This document shows positions 15,512 through 23,150 of a DNA stretch of 36,125 nucleotides, one piece after another; within the stretch, counting starts at the first letter, position 1, and every line of letters begins with the position of its first letter. This DNA comes from SIG440 sp045591095 (GTDB lineage Bacteria; Bacillota; Clostridia; Monoglobales; Monoglobaceae). A program made the position numbers and the translations under genes. Location of the stretch: NCBI GenBank assembly GCA_045591095.1, contig JAZNSF010000020.1:1-36125 (forward strand). The letters run 5' to 3'. The notes below the pieces were generated by a model. The model made no database searches and had not been told where the DNA came from. It saw only the letters and a list, made by a program, of their open reading frames with translations.

Positions 15512-17131
15512 TTATTTTTTCAAAAATCTCTTAATTTTTTTGGTAGTGGTTTTTTCAAACTCGGTATCTCTGAAGACTACCTTCTGTACCTGCTTATAAG
15601 ACGGAAGAATCTTGTTAAGTGCCTGAACGTCAGCTTTTATTCTGTCCTTTTCGTCGGGGGTAAGTGTATAAATTTCGGCACAGATAAGCCTTTCGTCCTC
15701 AAATACCATAACTTCTTCTACTCCCTCTACCTTTTGAATAACAGCTTCGATCTCCTCGGGGTAAACGTTCTTTCCGTTGGGTGTGATGATTATGTTCTTC
15801 TTTCTGCCGGTAATAAAGATAAAGCCCTCTTCATCAATTCTTCCATAGTCGCCGGTGCGGAACCAATCGCCGTCAAATACTTCCGAAGTTGCCTCGGGAT
15901 TGTTGTAGTAACCAAGCATAACAATCGGACCTTTTACCAAAAGCTCGCCCTCGCCGTTTTCGTCAGGATTATCAACCTTAACCTCAACCCCCGGGATAGG
16001 AAGCCCTGCGCCCCCGAATTTATAATCTTTATTTCGGTCTGTCGAAATAATGGGCGAACACTCTGTTATTCCATAACCTGCAATAACAGTTATTCCCAAA
16101 TCCTCAAAGCCTTTGGCAACCTTTAAATCAAGAGGAGCACCACCAACGATAAGCATTTCGAGGTTTCCGCCAAACGCATCGATTACCGACTTAAAGAATA
16201 CTCGTCTTAAGTCAATCCCCACTTTGCGAAGGGCATTACTTACCTTTATCAAAGCTTTAAGGATTTTGTCCTTGCCGGACTTTTTGGCATTCTTCCAGAT
16301 TCCCTTGTAGAATGTATCTGCAAAAAGCGGCACCACCGAGATATGCTGGGGCTTTAAAGTATTTATATCTTTGAGTACGTTTTTTAGGTTGTTATTTATA
16401 TATGTTTTGTAACCTGCATAAACCTGACAAAGAACTCCTGCCATCATACCAAATGTGTGGTTAAGCGGAAGCACAACAACTGTATTGGGTGGCTCCAAAA
16501 GATTTCGGCAGCTGTTTACCATGCAGTAAACCAAATTCTTTTGGCACAGCATAACGCCCTTTGGATTGCCGGTTGTTCCTGATGTGTAGATAAGCGCGCA
16601 CATTTTTTCTGTGTCTTGCTCAATTGATTTTACATCCACCTCGCCGGATGCAATTAAGGCCTTTCCTTTTTCAAACCAGTTCGAGAGTTCGGTGATTAGT
16701 GCAAAAATTTCGACAGTTTTCATTTCCGCTTTATTTTCCGAGATTGTCGCTTCTTTTGCAGCAGAACAAATAAGAACCTTTGCCTCGCAGTCATTTACAA
16801 GGTTTCTTACCTCGTCACCTTTTATCTCTTTGTCAATCGGAACAATAATATTCCCGCTCGTAATTGCTGCAAAATATGTAACAATCCATTCGTAGCTGTT
16901 TTCGCCATACACCGCAATCTTGTCGTTTTCGAGGCCTATGTTTTTAAAATAAGCCGCAAGCGCATCAATGTCGTCAGTGAACTTTTCATAGCTTACCTCA
17001 ATATCTTCTTTGTTTTGCGCAAACATAAACGCAGGCTTTTTTGCATAATTTTCACGCATAAAATCTACAAAGTGCCGAAAGTCACGAATCTCGGGCATCT
17101 CGTAATAAGGATAGTGGTTGTTTCTTTTCAT
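15512..17131 (-). CDS. AMP-forming acyl-CoA synthetase
   Basis: The enzyme activates a carboxylic acid, probably a medium or long fatty acid, to its adenylate and then the CoA thioester. The 539-residue product has the P-loop YTSGTTGNPKG (182-192), the adenylate-binding GYGITECSP (352-360), the hinge block WFRTGDYGRIDEEGF (423-437) followed by TGRKKNIIITPNGKNVYPEE, and the C-terminal catalytic Lys at 531 or 532 in TTTKKIKR. All motifs are intact. AAAGGAG precedes the ATG. Chain length of the substrate cannot be read from sequence. It could feed envelope lipid synthesis or fatty acid salvage. Confidence 0.88.
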   Translation of the reverse strand: MKRNNHYPYYEMPEIRDFRHFVDFMRENYAKKPAFMFAQNKEDIEVSYEKFTDDIDALAAYFKNIGLENDKIAVYGENSYEWIVTYFAAITSGNIIVPIDKEIKGDEVRNLVNDCEAKVLICSAAKEATISENKAEMKTVEIFALITELSNWFEKGKALIASGEVDVKSIEQDTEKMCALIYTSGTTGNPKGVMLCQKNLVYCMVNSCRNLLEPPNTVVVLPLNHTFGMMAGVLCQVYAGYKTYINNNLKNVLKDINTLKPQHISVVPLFADTFYKGIWKNAKKSGKDKILKALIKVSNALRKVGIDLRRVFFKSVIDAFGGNLEMLIVGGAPLDLKVAKGFEDLGITVIAGYGITECSPIISTDRNKDYKFGGAGLPIPGVEVKVDNPDENGEGELLVKGPIVMLGYYNNPEATSEVFDGDWFRTGDYGRIDEEGFIFITGRKKNIIITPNGKNVYPEEIEAVIQKVEGVEEVMVFEDERLICAEIYTLTPDEKDRIKADVQALNKILPSYKQVQKVVFRDTEFEKTTTKKIKRFLKK

Positions 17132-17186
17132 TTTAAAAACTCCTTTAAAAATCGTAACGTTTTATATAATAAAATTCATTATTAAT

Positions 17187-18095
17187 CTATTTTGTTTCTT
17201 TGATGACCTCGCCACCGGAGTTCTTGACATACTCTTCGAGCTGTGCATTTATGAAAAAGTTTGTCATAAAGCTGGCCAGTGATGGGAAGAAAAGTACTTC
17301 TATTGCAAGAAGCACAACAAATACGCCTGCGCTCCAGCTTGTAATTATTGCTAAAGCCGGAAGCCCTACAAACAACAACAAAACAATTGCAAACATAAGT
17401 AAATTCCTTGGCAGTTTCTGCATTGCAAGGGTATATGCATTTTTGTACAGGCTTTTTAAATTGTTTTCAAAGGTAACCATCATCTGATAAATGTAAAAAT
17501 GCATTACCATATATATAATCGCTATAACAACGACTACTCCGGCAAGAACAAGACCTATTCCGCCCATAGCCATATAAGTATTTACACCAATAGTTAAAAT
17601 ACAAAACGCAGCTAAGTCAATTATCCACACTATAAGTGCCTGCCCAAAATTATTCTTTGTGTTCTCCCACCAGTCACTAAACATAAATGCATGGTCCTCG
17701 CGGGCATAGTTTCTCAGGATATAGGTAACGCCTGCGGTTGCCGGGCCCTGACCCAAAATGACAAAAAACAAAAACGCAACGATAGCCCTTAAGGCTACGT
17801 CAATGTTAGTCACCGCATGAACAAAATCCACGTTGGCCATGTCAATACCGGGGAGGCTCATGTTTTGTGCTATCAAAGGCATTACAGACTCGGTAATCCG
17901 GCTTGACGCAATACCTACTACAACCATTGTAACTAAAAAAGTCGGGATTGCAGTTAAAATATATAATAGGTTTACCTTAAAAATATCCCAAAGCTTTCTT
18001 GGAAGTATTTCAAAGAAAATAGAAATTTTGGGTTGGTTTGGGTTTCTCTTGTTTACGCCTTTTCCGGGCCTTGAGTAATCGGGTCTGAAAAACAT
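17187..18095 (-). CDS. YesL-like (DUF624) membrane protein
   Basis: The 302-residue product is a polytopic membrane protein with about six hydrophobic segments (near 36-60, 105-127, 150-175, 178-205, 225-245 and 250-272). The KLWDIFKVNLLYIL stretch (34-47) and the later TFENNLKSLYKNAYTLAM stretch resemble DUF624/YesL proteins. Members often sit near sugar transport genes, which is not the case here, so the role is unknown. The Lys/Pro-rich N-terminus carries RKRNPNQPK-like charged residues. AAGGAG precedes the ATG, and the gene has its own promoter upstream. It likely leads the leftward run down to rodA. Confidence 0.7.
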   Translation of the reverse strand: MFFRPDYSRPGKGVNKRNPNQPKISIFFEILPRKLWDIFKVNLLYILTAIPTFLVTMVVVGIASSRITESVMPLIAQNMSLPGIDMANVDFVHAVTNIDVALRAIVAFLFFVILGQGPATAGVTYILRNYAREDHAFMFSDWWENTKNNFGQALIVWIIDLAAFCILTIGVNTYMAMGGIGLVLAGVVVVIAIIYMVMHFYIYQMMVTFENNLKSLYKNAYTLAMQKLPRNLLMFAIVLLLFVGLPALAIITSWSAGVFVVLLAIEVLFFPSLASFMTNFFINAQLEEYVKNSGGEVIKETK

Positions 18096-18154
18096 ATTTA
18101 TTCTCCTTGTTCTTTCCCTATGCTATCCGCAAAGGTTATACTGATACAAAATAT

Positions 18155-18183
18155 ATTTTAACATAATTTATTCTCAATTACAA
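18155..18183 (-). promoter_or_regulatory. Promoter of the YesL-like gene and the long leftward run
   Basis: TTGTAA and TAAAAT are 17 bases apart on the minus strand, about 60 bases ahead of the ATG at 18095. Confidence 0.6.
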
Positions 18184-18229
18184 TGTTTTTTTGCAATCTT
18201 TATACGAGAGATTATTATTTTAAAAAGCA

Positions 18230-18269
18230 AAAAACCCGTACCCGACAGTCATCTGTCGATACGGGTTTT
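18230..18269 (-). terminator. Terminator of rpmF
   Basis: ACCCGTA and a CGACAG/CTGTCG inner part pair around TCAT with a small internal mismatch, and the minus strand ends in a T-run. It starts 16 bases after the rpmF stop. Confidence 0.85.
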
Positions 18270-18284
18270 CAGACCATTTAAAGT

Positions 18285-18464
18285 TTACGCTTCTACCTTA
18301 ACAACTTCTTTACCGTTGTAGTATCCGCAAGCCTTGCAAACTCTGTGAGGCATCTTGTATTCGCCGCACTGAGGACATGCAACCATTCCCGGAATAACGA
18401 GCTTCCAGTTAGCTCTTCTCTTATCTCTTCTAGCCTTAGAAGTCTTTCTCTTTGGAACTGCCAT
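18285..18464 (-). CDS. rpmF: 50S ribosomal protein L32
   Basis: The 59-residue product begins MAVPKRKTSKARRDKRRA and carries two Cys pairs, CPQC and CKAC, separated by EYKMPHRV, the zinc-ribbon form of L32. It is full length. AGAGGTG lies ahead of the ATG. It follows the YceD gene by 58 bases, the usual bacterial order, but the fatty acid genes plsX-fabH often found next are absent; a terminator follows directly. It is probably cotranscribed with yceD and the upstream tRNA-Val. Confidence 0.97.
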   Translation of the reverse strand: MAVPKRKTSKARRDKRRANWKLVIPGMVACPQCGEYKMPHRVCKACGYYNGKEVVKVEA

Positions 18465-18522
18465 TTAAGCTACACCTCTTTCCAATCTATATATTTGACA
18501 AAGGCATTCGCCCTTGCATAAT

Positions 18523-19023
18523 CTACTCAAAAAATTTATCCAAAACGTCAAACCTTGGGTCACTGGTGCGTGTATCGCACTTGCACTCGCCATGGTTGAG
18601 GTTTTGGCCGCAATCTGCGCAAAGGCCTTTGCAGGACGCTTTACACAAATGCTTCAGGGGAAGCTCGACCAGAATATTGTTAAGTACAATATCATCAAGC
18701 TCAAGCGAATTTCCTTCAAAATAAATCGCATCGGGATTTTTGTCGTCACTTTCTAGGCCCGATTCTTTCTTAAGTACTTCTGTAAAAGAACATTCAAAAT
18801 CTTCGATGAATTCCTCACAGCATCTGTCACACTCGAAAATCAGCGAGGCGCGCACCTTTGCCGAAAGCTCCAGACTTCCGCCAATATTAACGATGCTGCC
18901 CGAAACCTCTGCCGGTTTTTGAAAGTCAAACCCCAAATCAGATGCATTTTCGAAACCGAGTTTTGCATCAAAGTTTACTTTCTTGCCTTCAAAATTCATA
19001 ACTGGTGATAAATCAAGTATCAT
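18523..19023 (-). CDS. yceD: YceD/DUF177 family protein
   Basis: The family is encoded next to rpmF across bacteria and is tied to 23S rRNA or large-subunit maturation; the exact role is unsettled. The 166-residue product has the CDRCCEEF block (65-72) and a Cys-rich C-terminal part with Cys127, 131, 135, 138, 147 and 149 in PLKHLCKASCKGLCADCG and beyond. Ten cysteines suggest metal binding, as in many Firmicutes members. An AGGG site precedes the ATG. The ATG lies only 28 bases after the CCA end of a tRNA-Val with no terminator between, so tRNA processing probably makes the 5' end of this mRNA. Confidence 0.9.
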   Translation of the reverse strand: MILDLSPVMNFEGKKVNFDAKLGFENASDLGFDFQKPAEVSGSIVNIGGSLELSAKVRASLIFECDRCCEEFIEDFECSFTEVLKKESGLESDDKNPDAIYFEGNSLELDDIVLNNILVELPLKHLCKASCKGLCADCGQNLNHGECKCDTRTSDPRFDVLDKFFE

Positions 19024-19051
19024 TGTAAGTTACCCTTTTTAAAATAAAATA

Positions 19052-19128
19052 TGGTGGGCACAATAGGGCTCGAACCTATGACCCTCTGCTTGTAAGGCAG
19101 ATGCTCTCCCAGCTGAGCTATGCGCCCA
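19052..19128 (-). tRNA. tRNA-Val (TAC), second copy
   Basis: The sequence is identical to 2214-2290 over all 77 bases, including the encoded CCA and anticodon TAC. It has its own consensus promoter at 19167-19195 and stands first in a unit with yceD and rpmF. Confidence 0.95.
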
Positions 19129-19166
19129 TACCTTTTGTCAGATGCTCCACAAGAGCGTCAGCAATC

Positions 19167-19195
19167 ATTATACACAAAAAAGATAGGTTTGTCAA
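19167..19195 (-). promoter_or_regulatory. Promoter of tRNA-Val, yceD and rpmF
   Basis: Perfect TTGACA and TATAAT are 17 bases apart on the minus strand, about 38 bases ahead of the tRNA. No other promoter is evident before yceD. Confidence 0.88.
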
Positions 19196-19247
19196 TAAAA
19201 ATTTTTCTTTTTCACAAAAAATTCCGTTTCCTAGGGCTTTAATGCAA

Positions 19248-19457
19248 TTATTTCTCCTTAGAAGCCAAAAATGCATTGATTTTTTCTACCAAAGCATCTG
19301 CATCTGTTCCGTGTACCATGCAAGCCTGTTCGATAGTTTCGCCGCTTGCTGACGGACAGCCAAGACAATGCATGCCGATTTCCAAAAAGAATGGCGCAGT
19401 CTCAACGTCAATCTTAAGCACATCCATAATAATTGTGTCCTTTGTAATTTTTGCCAT
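19248..19457 (-). CDS. DUF1858-domain protein
   Basis: The 69-residue product is a single DUF1858 domain, a small helical fold first noted beside hybrid-cluster proteins and thought to have a redox-active disulfide. The family start TKDTIIMDVL and the motif GMHCLGCPSA (28-37) with Cys31 and Cys34 are clear; Cys46 is a third conserved position. The function is not established. AAGGAG lies 7 bases ahead of the ATG. It is a single-gene unit with its own promoter. Confidence 0.88.
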   Translation of the reverse strand: MAKITKDTIIMDVLKIDVETAPFFLEIGMHCLGCPSASGETIEQACMVHGTDADALVEKINAFLASKEK

Positions 19458-19507
19458 AGTTTATATCTCCTTAATCTATATTTTGTAGTCCAACTTTAAT
19501 CGTATAT

Positions 19508-19536
19508 AGTATACCCTATTTTTTTGGTCTTTGCAA
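19508..19536 (-). promoter_or_regulatory. Promoter of the DUF1858 gene
   Basis: TTGCAA and TATACT are 17 bases apart on the minus strand, about 51 bases ahead of the ATG at 19457. Confidence 0.75.
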
Positions 19537-19539
19537 GTA

Positions 19540-19715
19540 TTTTTGAAATAAATTGTCCCGTCAACAACATCAGCTTTTGTAAGCCGGATATGTCCGCCTT
19601 TTGGGTATACATTTCTGATGAACCCAAAGGGCTTTCGAAAGGAATCCAAATCCCTTATCTTTCCGCTATCACCGAAGACCTATTTCCCTTGTCAATTTAC
19701 CTTTCCATATTATCG
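19540..19715 (-). other. Gene-free stretch with hairpins, possible structured RNA
   Basis: This part of the 567-base gap has no convincing gene. Read on the minus strand it contains CCTTTGGGT pairing with ACCCAAAAGG, CGGA-CATA-TCCG, and GCTT-ACAA-AAGC, and the flanks AAATTG and CAATTT could close the whole. No known riboswitch core is recognisable, and no terminator follows. A 6S-like or other non-coding RNA is a guess. Confidence 0.2.
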
Positions 19716-19796
19716 TCAACCATTTGTTGTTGAAATATTATTGTAAACCAAAAGGCATTTTTTTCCTAATTTTAGAATAGCCTTATAAAATGGGCT

Positions 19797-19908
19797 TTTT
19801 CCACAATTCGACCTTATTTTCGGGTGTTTTTTAGTGTTTTGGAGTTATTCCTGTGGATAATGTGAATAAGTCTGTTAATAACTTATATTACGGGTCTTCT
19901 TGTCCACA
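19797..19908. promoter_or_regulatory. Cluster of DnaA-box-like sites
   Basis: Four 9-mers fit the DnaA consensus TTWTNCACA or miss it once. TTTTCCACA lies at 19797-19805, TGTGGATAA (TTATCCACA on the minus strand) at 19852-19860, TGTGAATAA (TTATTCACA on the minus strand) directly abutting at 19861-19869, and TTGTCCACA at 19900-19908. TGTTAATAA (19873-19881) is a fifth, weaker site. Such a tight group is the pattern of a replication origin or a DnaA-titrating/regulatory site. No dnaA or dnaN gene is in the window. Confidence 0.55.
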
Positions 19909-19914
19909 AGCCAT

Positions 19915-19956
19915 ATTATGTAAACCAAATTAAAGCAAAAAGATGGTTTACATAAT
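19915..19956. promoter_or_regulatory. 13-base inverted repeat beside the DnaA-box cluster
   Basis: ATTATGTAAACCA (19915-19927) and TGGTTTACATAAT (19944-19956) are perfect inverted copies with a 16-base spacer. A further TGTAAACCA lies at 19742-19750 on the other side of the DnaA-box cluster. There is no T-run of the kind a terminator needs. It could be a protein-binding site or a cruciform. Confidence 0.5.
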
Positions 19957-20024
19957 TTTCAAAAATTTTTCTCAAAAAGGTCTTGACGATGAAATTTTTG
20001 GTGTTCTAAGCTCTTGTGGTTTTG

Positions 20025-20642
20025 TTAAAATCCCCCATCAAACTTTTCCAATTTTTTCTTCACTCTTTGCAGCGCATTGTCAATGGCTTTGACCGGCCGA
20101 CCCACCAAATCCGCAATCTCCTGATAGGATTTTCCCTCAAGATACATTGTAAGAACCGTTTTTTCAAGCTGGCTTAGCGCACGGTCAATTTGCTCGCCTA
20201 GAAGTTTTGCGTTTTCCTTGCTTATAACAAGATGCTCGGGATCAGCTTCGGGTCCACCCCGAAGAACTTCTTCCAAAAAACCCTGGGAATCATTTTCGTA
20301 CACAGGATTGCTTAAAGAAACATAGGAATTAAGCGGCATATGTTTTTGTCTTGTAGCCGTCTTTACCGCCGTAATAATCTGCCTCTTTATGCAAAGCTCC
20401 GCAAACCCCCTGAACGACGCACGTTTTTCCTGGTTATAGTCACGAATAGCCTTAAAAAGCCCAATCATACCCTCCTGAATAAGGTCGTCCCTGTCTGCCC
20501 CTGCTAAAAAGTACATTCTCGCCCTGGACCTCACCAGATTTTTGTATCTTGCAAGTATGCATTCTGTAGCTAAAGGATCGCCCGAAATCGAAAGCCCCGC
20601 CAGTTCCTCGTCAGGCATCTGTTCGTATCTTTCTTCTTCCAA
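20025..20642 (-). CDS. sigH: RNA polymerase sigma factor SigH
   Basis: SigH (Spo0H) controls early stationary-phase and sporulation genes in Firmicutes; some non-spore-formers keep it for competence or growth transition. The 205-residue product has region 2 with DDLIQEGMIGLFKAIRDY (52-69), a loop with the LNSYVSLSNPVYE stretch typical of SigH (104-116), and region 4 helix-turn-helix with KSYQEIADLVGRPVKAIDNA (171-190). The start is a TTG with AAGGAAG seven bases ahead; no ATG fits. It lies behind the ackA terminator, and no clear promoter is visible in the 45-base gap. Confidence 0.92.
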   Translation of the reverse strand: MEEERYEQMPDEELAGLSISGDPLATECILARYKNLVRSRARMYFLAGADRDDLIQEGMIGLFKAIRDYNQEKRASFRGFAELCIKRQIITAVKTATRQKHMPLNSYVSLSNPVYENDSQGFLEEVLRGGPEADPEHLVISKENAKLLGEQIDRALSQLEKTVLTMYLEGKSYQEIADLVGRPVKAIDNALQRVKKKLEKFDGGF

Positions 20643-20674
20643 AACTCCACTTCCTTTCCAGCGATTTTAAATTA

Positions 20675-20726
20675 CCAAAAAGTCAAACGGAGACTGCCGG
20701 AGGGTTTCCCCCGCATAAGTCTCCGT
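20675..20726 (-). terminator. Terminator of pta-ackA
   Basis: ACGGAGACT (20687-20695) and AGTCTCCGT (20718-20726) form a 9-pair outer stem with an inner GGGGG/CCTCC part. On the minus strand TTGACTTTTT follows. Confidence 0.8.
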
Positions 20727-20741
20727 CCTTGAATCTAAAAT

Positions 20742-21941
20742 TTATTTAAGAAGCGCAAGTGTTTCTTTTGCAATCATAAGTTCTTCGTTGGTGGGGATAA
20801 CAAGAACCTTCACCTTGGAATCTTCGGCCGAAATCTCCAACTGTGCACCGCGAATAGCTTTTGCATTCTTCTCGTCATCAATTTTGATGCCGTACGCTTC
20901 GAGGTCTCTTAGGATTGCCTTACGCATATGAGGTGTATTTTCGCCAATGCCGGCAGTAAAGATAATAGCATCCACTTTGCCAAGCTTAACCATGTATGAG
21001 CCTACAAATCTTCTTACGCTTTCAACAAACATCGAAAGTGCAAGTGATGCGCGTTCGTTGCCCGTCTTTTCGGCAGCTTCTAAGTCTCTGAAGTCAGAGC
21101 TTACGCCCGAGATACCCTGAACGCCTGATTTTTTGTTGAGAACGCTGTCTACTTCGTCAAGGCTCATGTTTTCCTGCTCTGCAAGGAACTTAACAATCGC
21201 AGGGTCAATATCACCGCATCTTGTACCCATAACAACACCTGCAAGAGGAGTAAAGCCCATAGATGTGTCAACTGACTTTCCGCCGTCAACAGCTGTGATA
21301 CTTGAGCCGTTACCCATATGACAGGTAATCATCTTAAGTTCCTCAGGCTTCTTTCCAAGCATTTTTGCAGCTTCAAGAGATACATATTTGTGAGAAGTTC
21401 CGTGGAATCCATATCTTCTTACCTTGTGCTTTTCGTAATATTCATAAGGAACTGCATACATATATGCTTCCTTTGACATTGTCTGGTGGAAAGCAGTGTC
21501 AAAAACACCAATCTGCGGAACGCCGGGCATTGCTTCTTCGCAAGCTGCTATACCGATAAGGTTTGCAGGGTTGTGAAGAGGTGCAAGCGGAATGCAGTCT
21601 TCGAGAGCTTTTTTAACGTCTTTGTCAATAATAACCGAGCCGCTGAATGTTTCGCCGCCATGAACAACACGGTGTCCAACAGCCGAAATTTCGTCCATGC
21701 TTTTAATAACGCCGTATTCTGCGCTTGTAAGGGCATCAAGCACCATACGGATAGCATCAGAATGATCTTTCATATCCTTTTCGATAACAATCTTTTCTCC
21801 GCCGTCAGGAGTATGGTTAAGCTTTGAGCCCTCAATGCCTATTCTTTCGCAAAGGCCTTTAGCAAGGACCTTCTCAGTTTCCATATCAATAAGCTGATAT
21901 TTAAGGGAAGAGCTTCCTGCATTGATAACTAAAATTTTCAT
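20742..21941 (-). CDS. ackA: Acetate kinase
   Basis: The enzyme turns acetyl phosphate and ADP into acetate and ATP, the energy-yielding end step of acetate fermentation. The 399-residue product begins MKILVINAGSSSLKY with the phosphate-binding NAGSSSLK (7-14). GHRVVHGG carries the substrate Arg91, and VFDTAFHQTM and FHGTSHKYV are further acetokinase signatures. I chose the ATG at 21941 since the family starts there and the upstream extension has no support; no strong ribosome binding site is visible, only a weak GATGGA. It lies 40 bases downstream of pta. Confidence 0.97.
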   Translation of the reverse strand: MKILVINAGSSSLKYQLIDMETEKVLAKGLCERIGIEGSKLNHTPDGGEKIVIEKDMKDHSDAIRMVLDALTSAEYGVIKSMDEISAVGHRVVHGGETFSGSVIIDKDVKKALEDCIPLAPLHNPANLIGIAACEEAMPGVPQIGVFDTAFHQTMSKEAYMYAVPYEYYEKHKVRRYGFHGTSHKYVSLEAAKMLGKKPEELKMITCHMGNGSSITAVDGGKSVDTSMGFTPLAGVVMGTRCGDIDPAIVKFLAEQENMSLDEVDSVLNKKSGVQGISGVSSDFRDLEAAEKTGNERASLALSMFVESVRRFVGSYMVKLGKVDAIIFTAGIGENTPHMRKAILRDLEAYGIKIDDEKNAKAIRGAQLEISAEDSKVKVLVIPTNEELMIAKETLALLK

Positions 21942-21981
21942 ATTCTGAATCCATCTTCTTTCTATATAAATATTAAATAAT

Positions 21982-22974
21982 TTACTGAGCCTGGACACAA
22001 GTGATTGCAACAACGCCAACGATGTCATCTGCGCTGCAACCACGTGAAAGGTCGTTAATTGGCATTGCTATACCTTGAGTTACCGGACCGTAAGCCTCGG
22101 CCTTTGCCAAGCGCTGAACAAGCTTGTAGCCGATGTTTCCTGCATCAAGGTCGGGGAATACCAAAACATTTGCATGACCTGCAACCGGGCTTCCCGGAGC
22201 CTTTGATTCGCCAACTGACGGAACAATTGCCGCATCAAGCTGAAGCTCACCATCCACTTTTAGATTTGGGTTTTGTTCTTTACAAATTCTGGTAGCTTCT
22301 ACAACCTTGTCAACATCTTGGTGCTTTGCGCTGCCCTTTGTTGAATGCGAAAGCATTGCAACAACTGCTTCTTCCTGAACCAAAAGCTCGAAAGACTCTG
22401 CCGAGCAAGCAGCAATAGCTGCCAATTTCTCGGGGTCCGGGTTTTGTTCAAGACCACTGTCTGCAAAAATAAATGTACCGTTTGAGCCATATTCGCAGTC
22501 CGGAACAACCATCAAAAAGAATGCCGAAACCAGCTTTACACCGGGTTTGGTCTTTATTATCTGAAGACTTGGTCTTAGTGTGTTTGCTGTAGAATGACAA
22601 GCGCCCGAAACAACGCCGTCAGCATCGCCCGCCTTTACCATAAGGCAAGCGTAATACATATAGTCGCCCAAAGCGGTCTTCTTTGCTTCTTCATAAGTAA
22701 GGCCTTTGGACTTTCTGAGTTCTACAAAAAGGTTTAAGTATTCTTCGGTTTTTTCGTATGTATAAGGGTCAATGATTGTCGCGCCGCTTATGTCATAGCC
22801 CTTGCCGTATTCCTCGATTTCCTGGGGGGTACCGATGATGATAAGATTTGCGATATCTTCTTTAAGGATTTTTTCTGCCGCCTCAAAGGTCCTCTTATCC
22901 ATAGATTCGGGCAGGACAATTGTTTTTTTGTTTCTGCGAGCCCTTTCTTTGATTGTGTCTAAAAACTTGCTCAT
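21982..22974 (-). CDS. pta: Phosphate acetyltransferase
   Basis: Pta makes acetyl phosphate from acetyl-CoA and feeds AckA. The 330-residue product is the short form without the N-terminal DRTGG region. Family signatures include IVLPESMDKRTFEAA (19-33), the VSGACHSTANTLRPSLQII block, MLSHSTKGSAKH and the C-terminal PVTQGIAMPINDLSRG. GGAGG lies 6 bases ahead of the ATG. pta is the first gene of the pta-ackA operon and has a clear promoter upstream. Confidence 0.97.
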   Translation of the reverse strand: MSKFLDTIKERARRNKKTIVLPESMDKRTFEAAEKILKEDIANLIIIGTPQEIEEYGKGYDISGATIIDPYTYEKTEEYLNLFVELRKSKGLTYEEAKKTALGDYMYYACLMVKAGDADGVVSGACHSTANTLRPSLQIIKTKPGVKLVSAFFLMVVPDCEYGSNGTFIFADSGLEQNPDPEKLAAIAACSAESFELLVQEEAVVAMLSHSTKGSAKHQDVDKVVEATRICKEQNPNLKVDGELQLDAAIVPSVGESKAPGSPVAGHANVLVFPDLDAGNIGYKLVQRLAKAEAYGPVTQGIAMPINDLSRGCSADDIVGVVAITCVQAQ

Positions 22975-23008
22975 ATTACGCCTCCAAAACTATATTTAAC
23001 TGTTTTCT

Positions 23009-23037
23009 ATTATATACCATTTCTCCCGTATATGCAA
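23009..23037 (-). promoter_or_regulatory. Promoter of pta-ackA
   Basis: TTGCAT and TATAAT are 17 bases apart on the minus strand, about 35 bases ahead of the pta ATG. Confidence 0.8.
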
Positions 23038-23076
23038 GGCATAAACCGAAATTTTTATTTTTTTCACCTAAAACTC

Positions 23077-23105
23077 TTCCAATTGCAAAAAAAATTGTAT
23101 ATAAT
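23077..23105 (+). promoter_or_regulatory. Promoter of tmcAL
   Basis: TTCCAA and TATAAT are 17 bases apart, about 46 bases ahead of the ATG at 23151. It lies back to back with the pta promoter, so this is a divergent promoter region. Confidence 0.65.
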
Positions 23106-23150
23106 ATCATTTGTAAGAAAATTTTTAAAACAAATCCCGAGGTAGACCGT

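Noticed and set aside
19524..19733. A 69-codon open frame on the plus strand in the sigH-DUF1858 gap
   Set aside because: It has no ribosome binding site, overlaps the DUF1858 promoter and lies over the hairpin-forming stretch; composition does not look coding.
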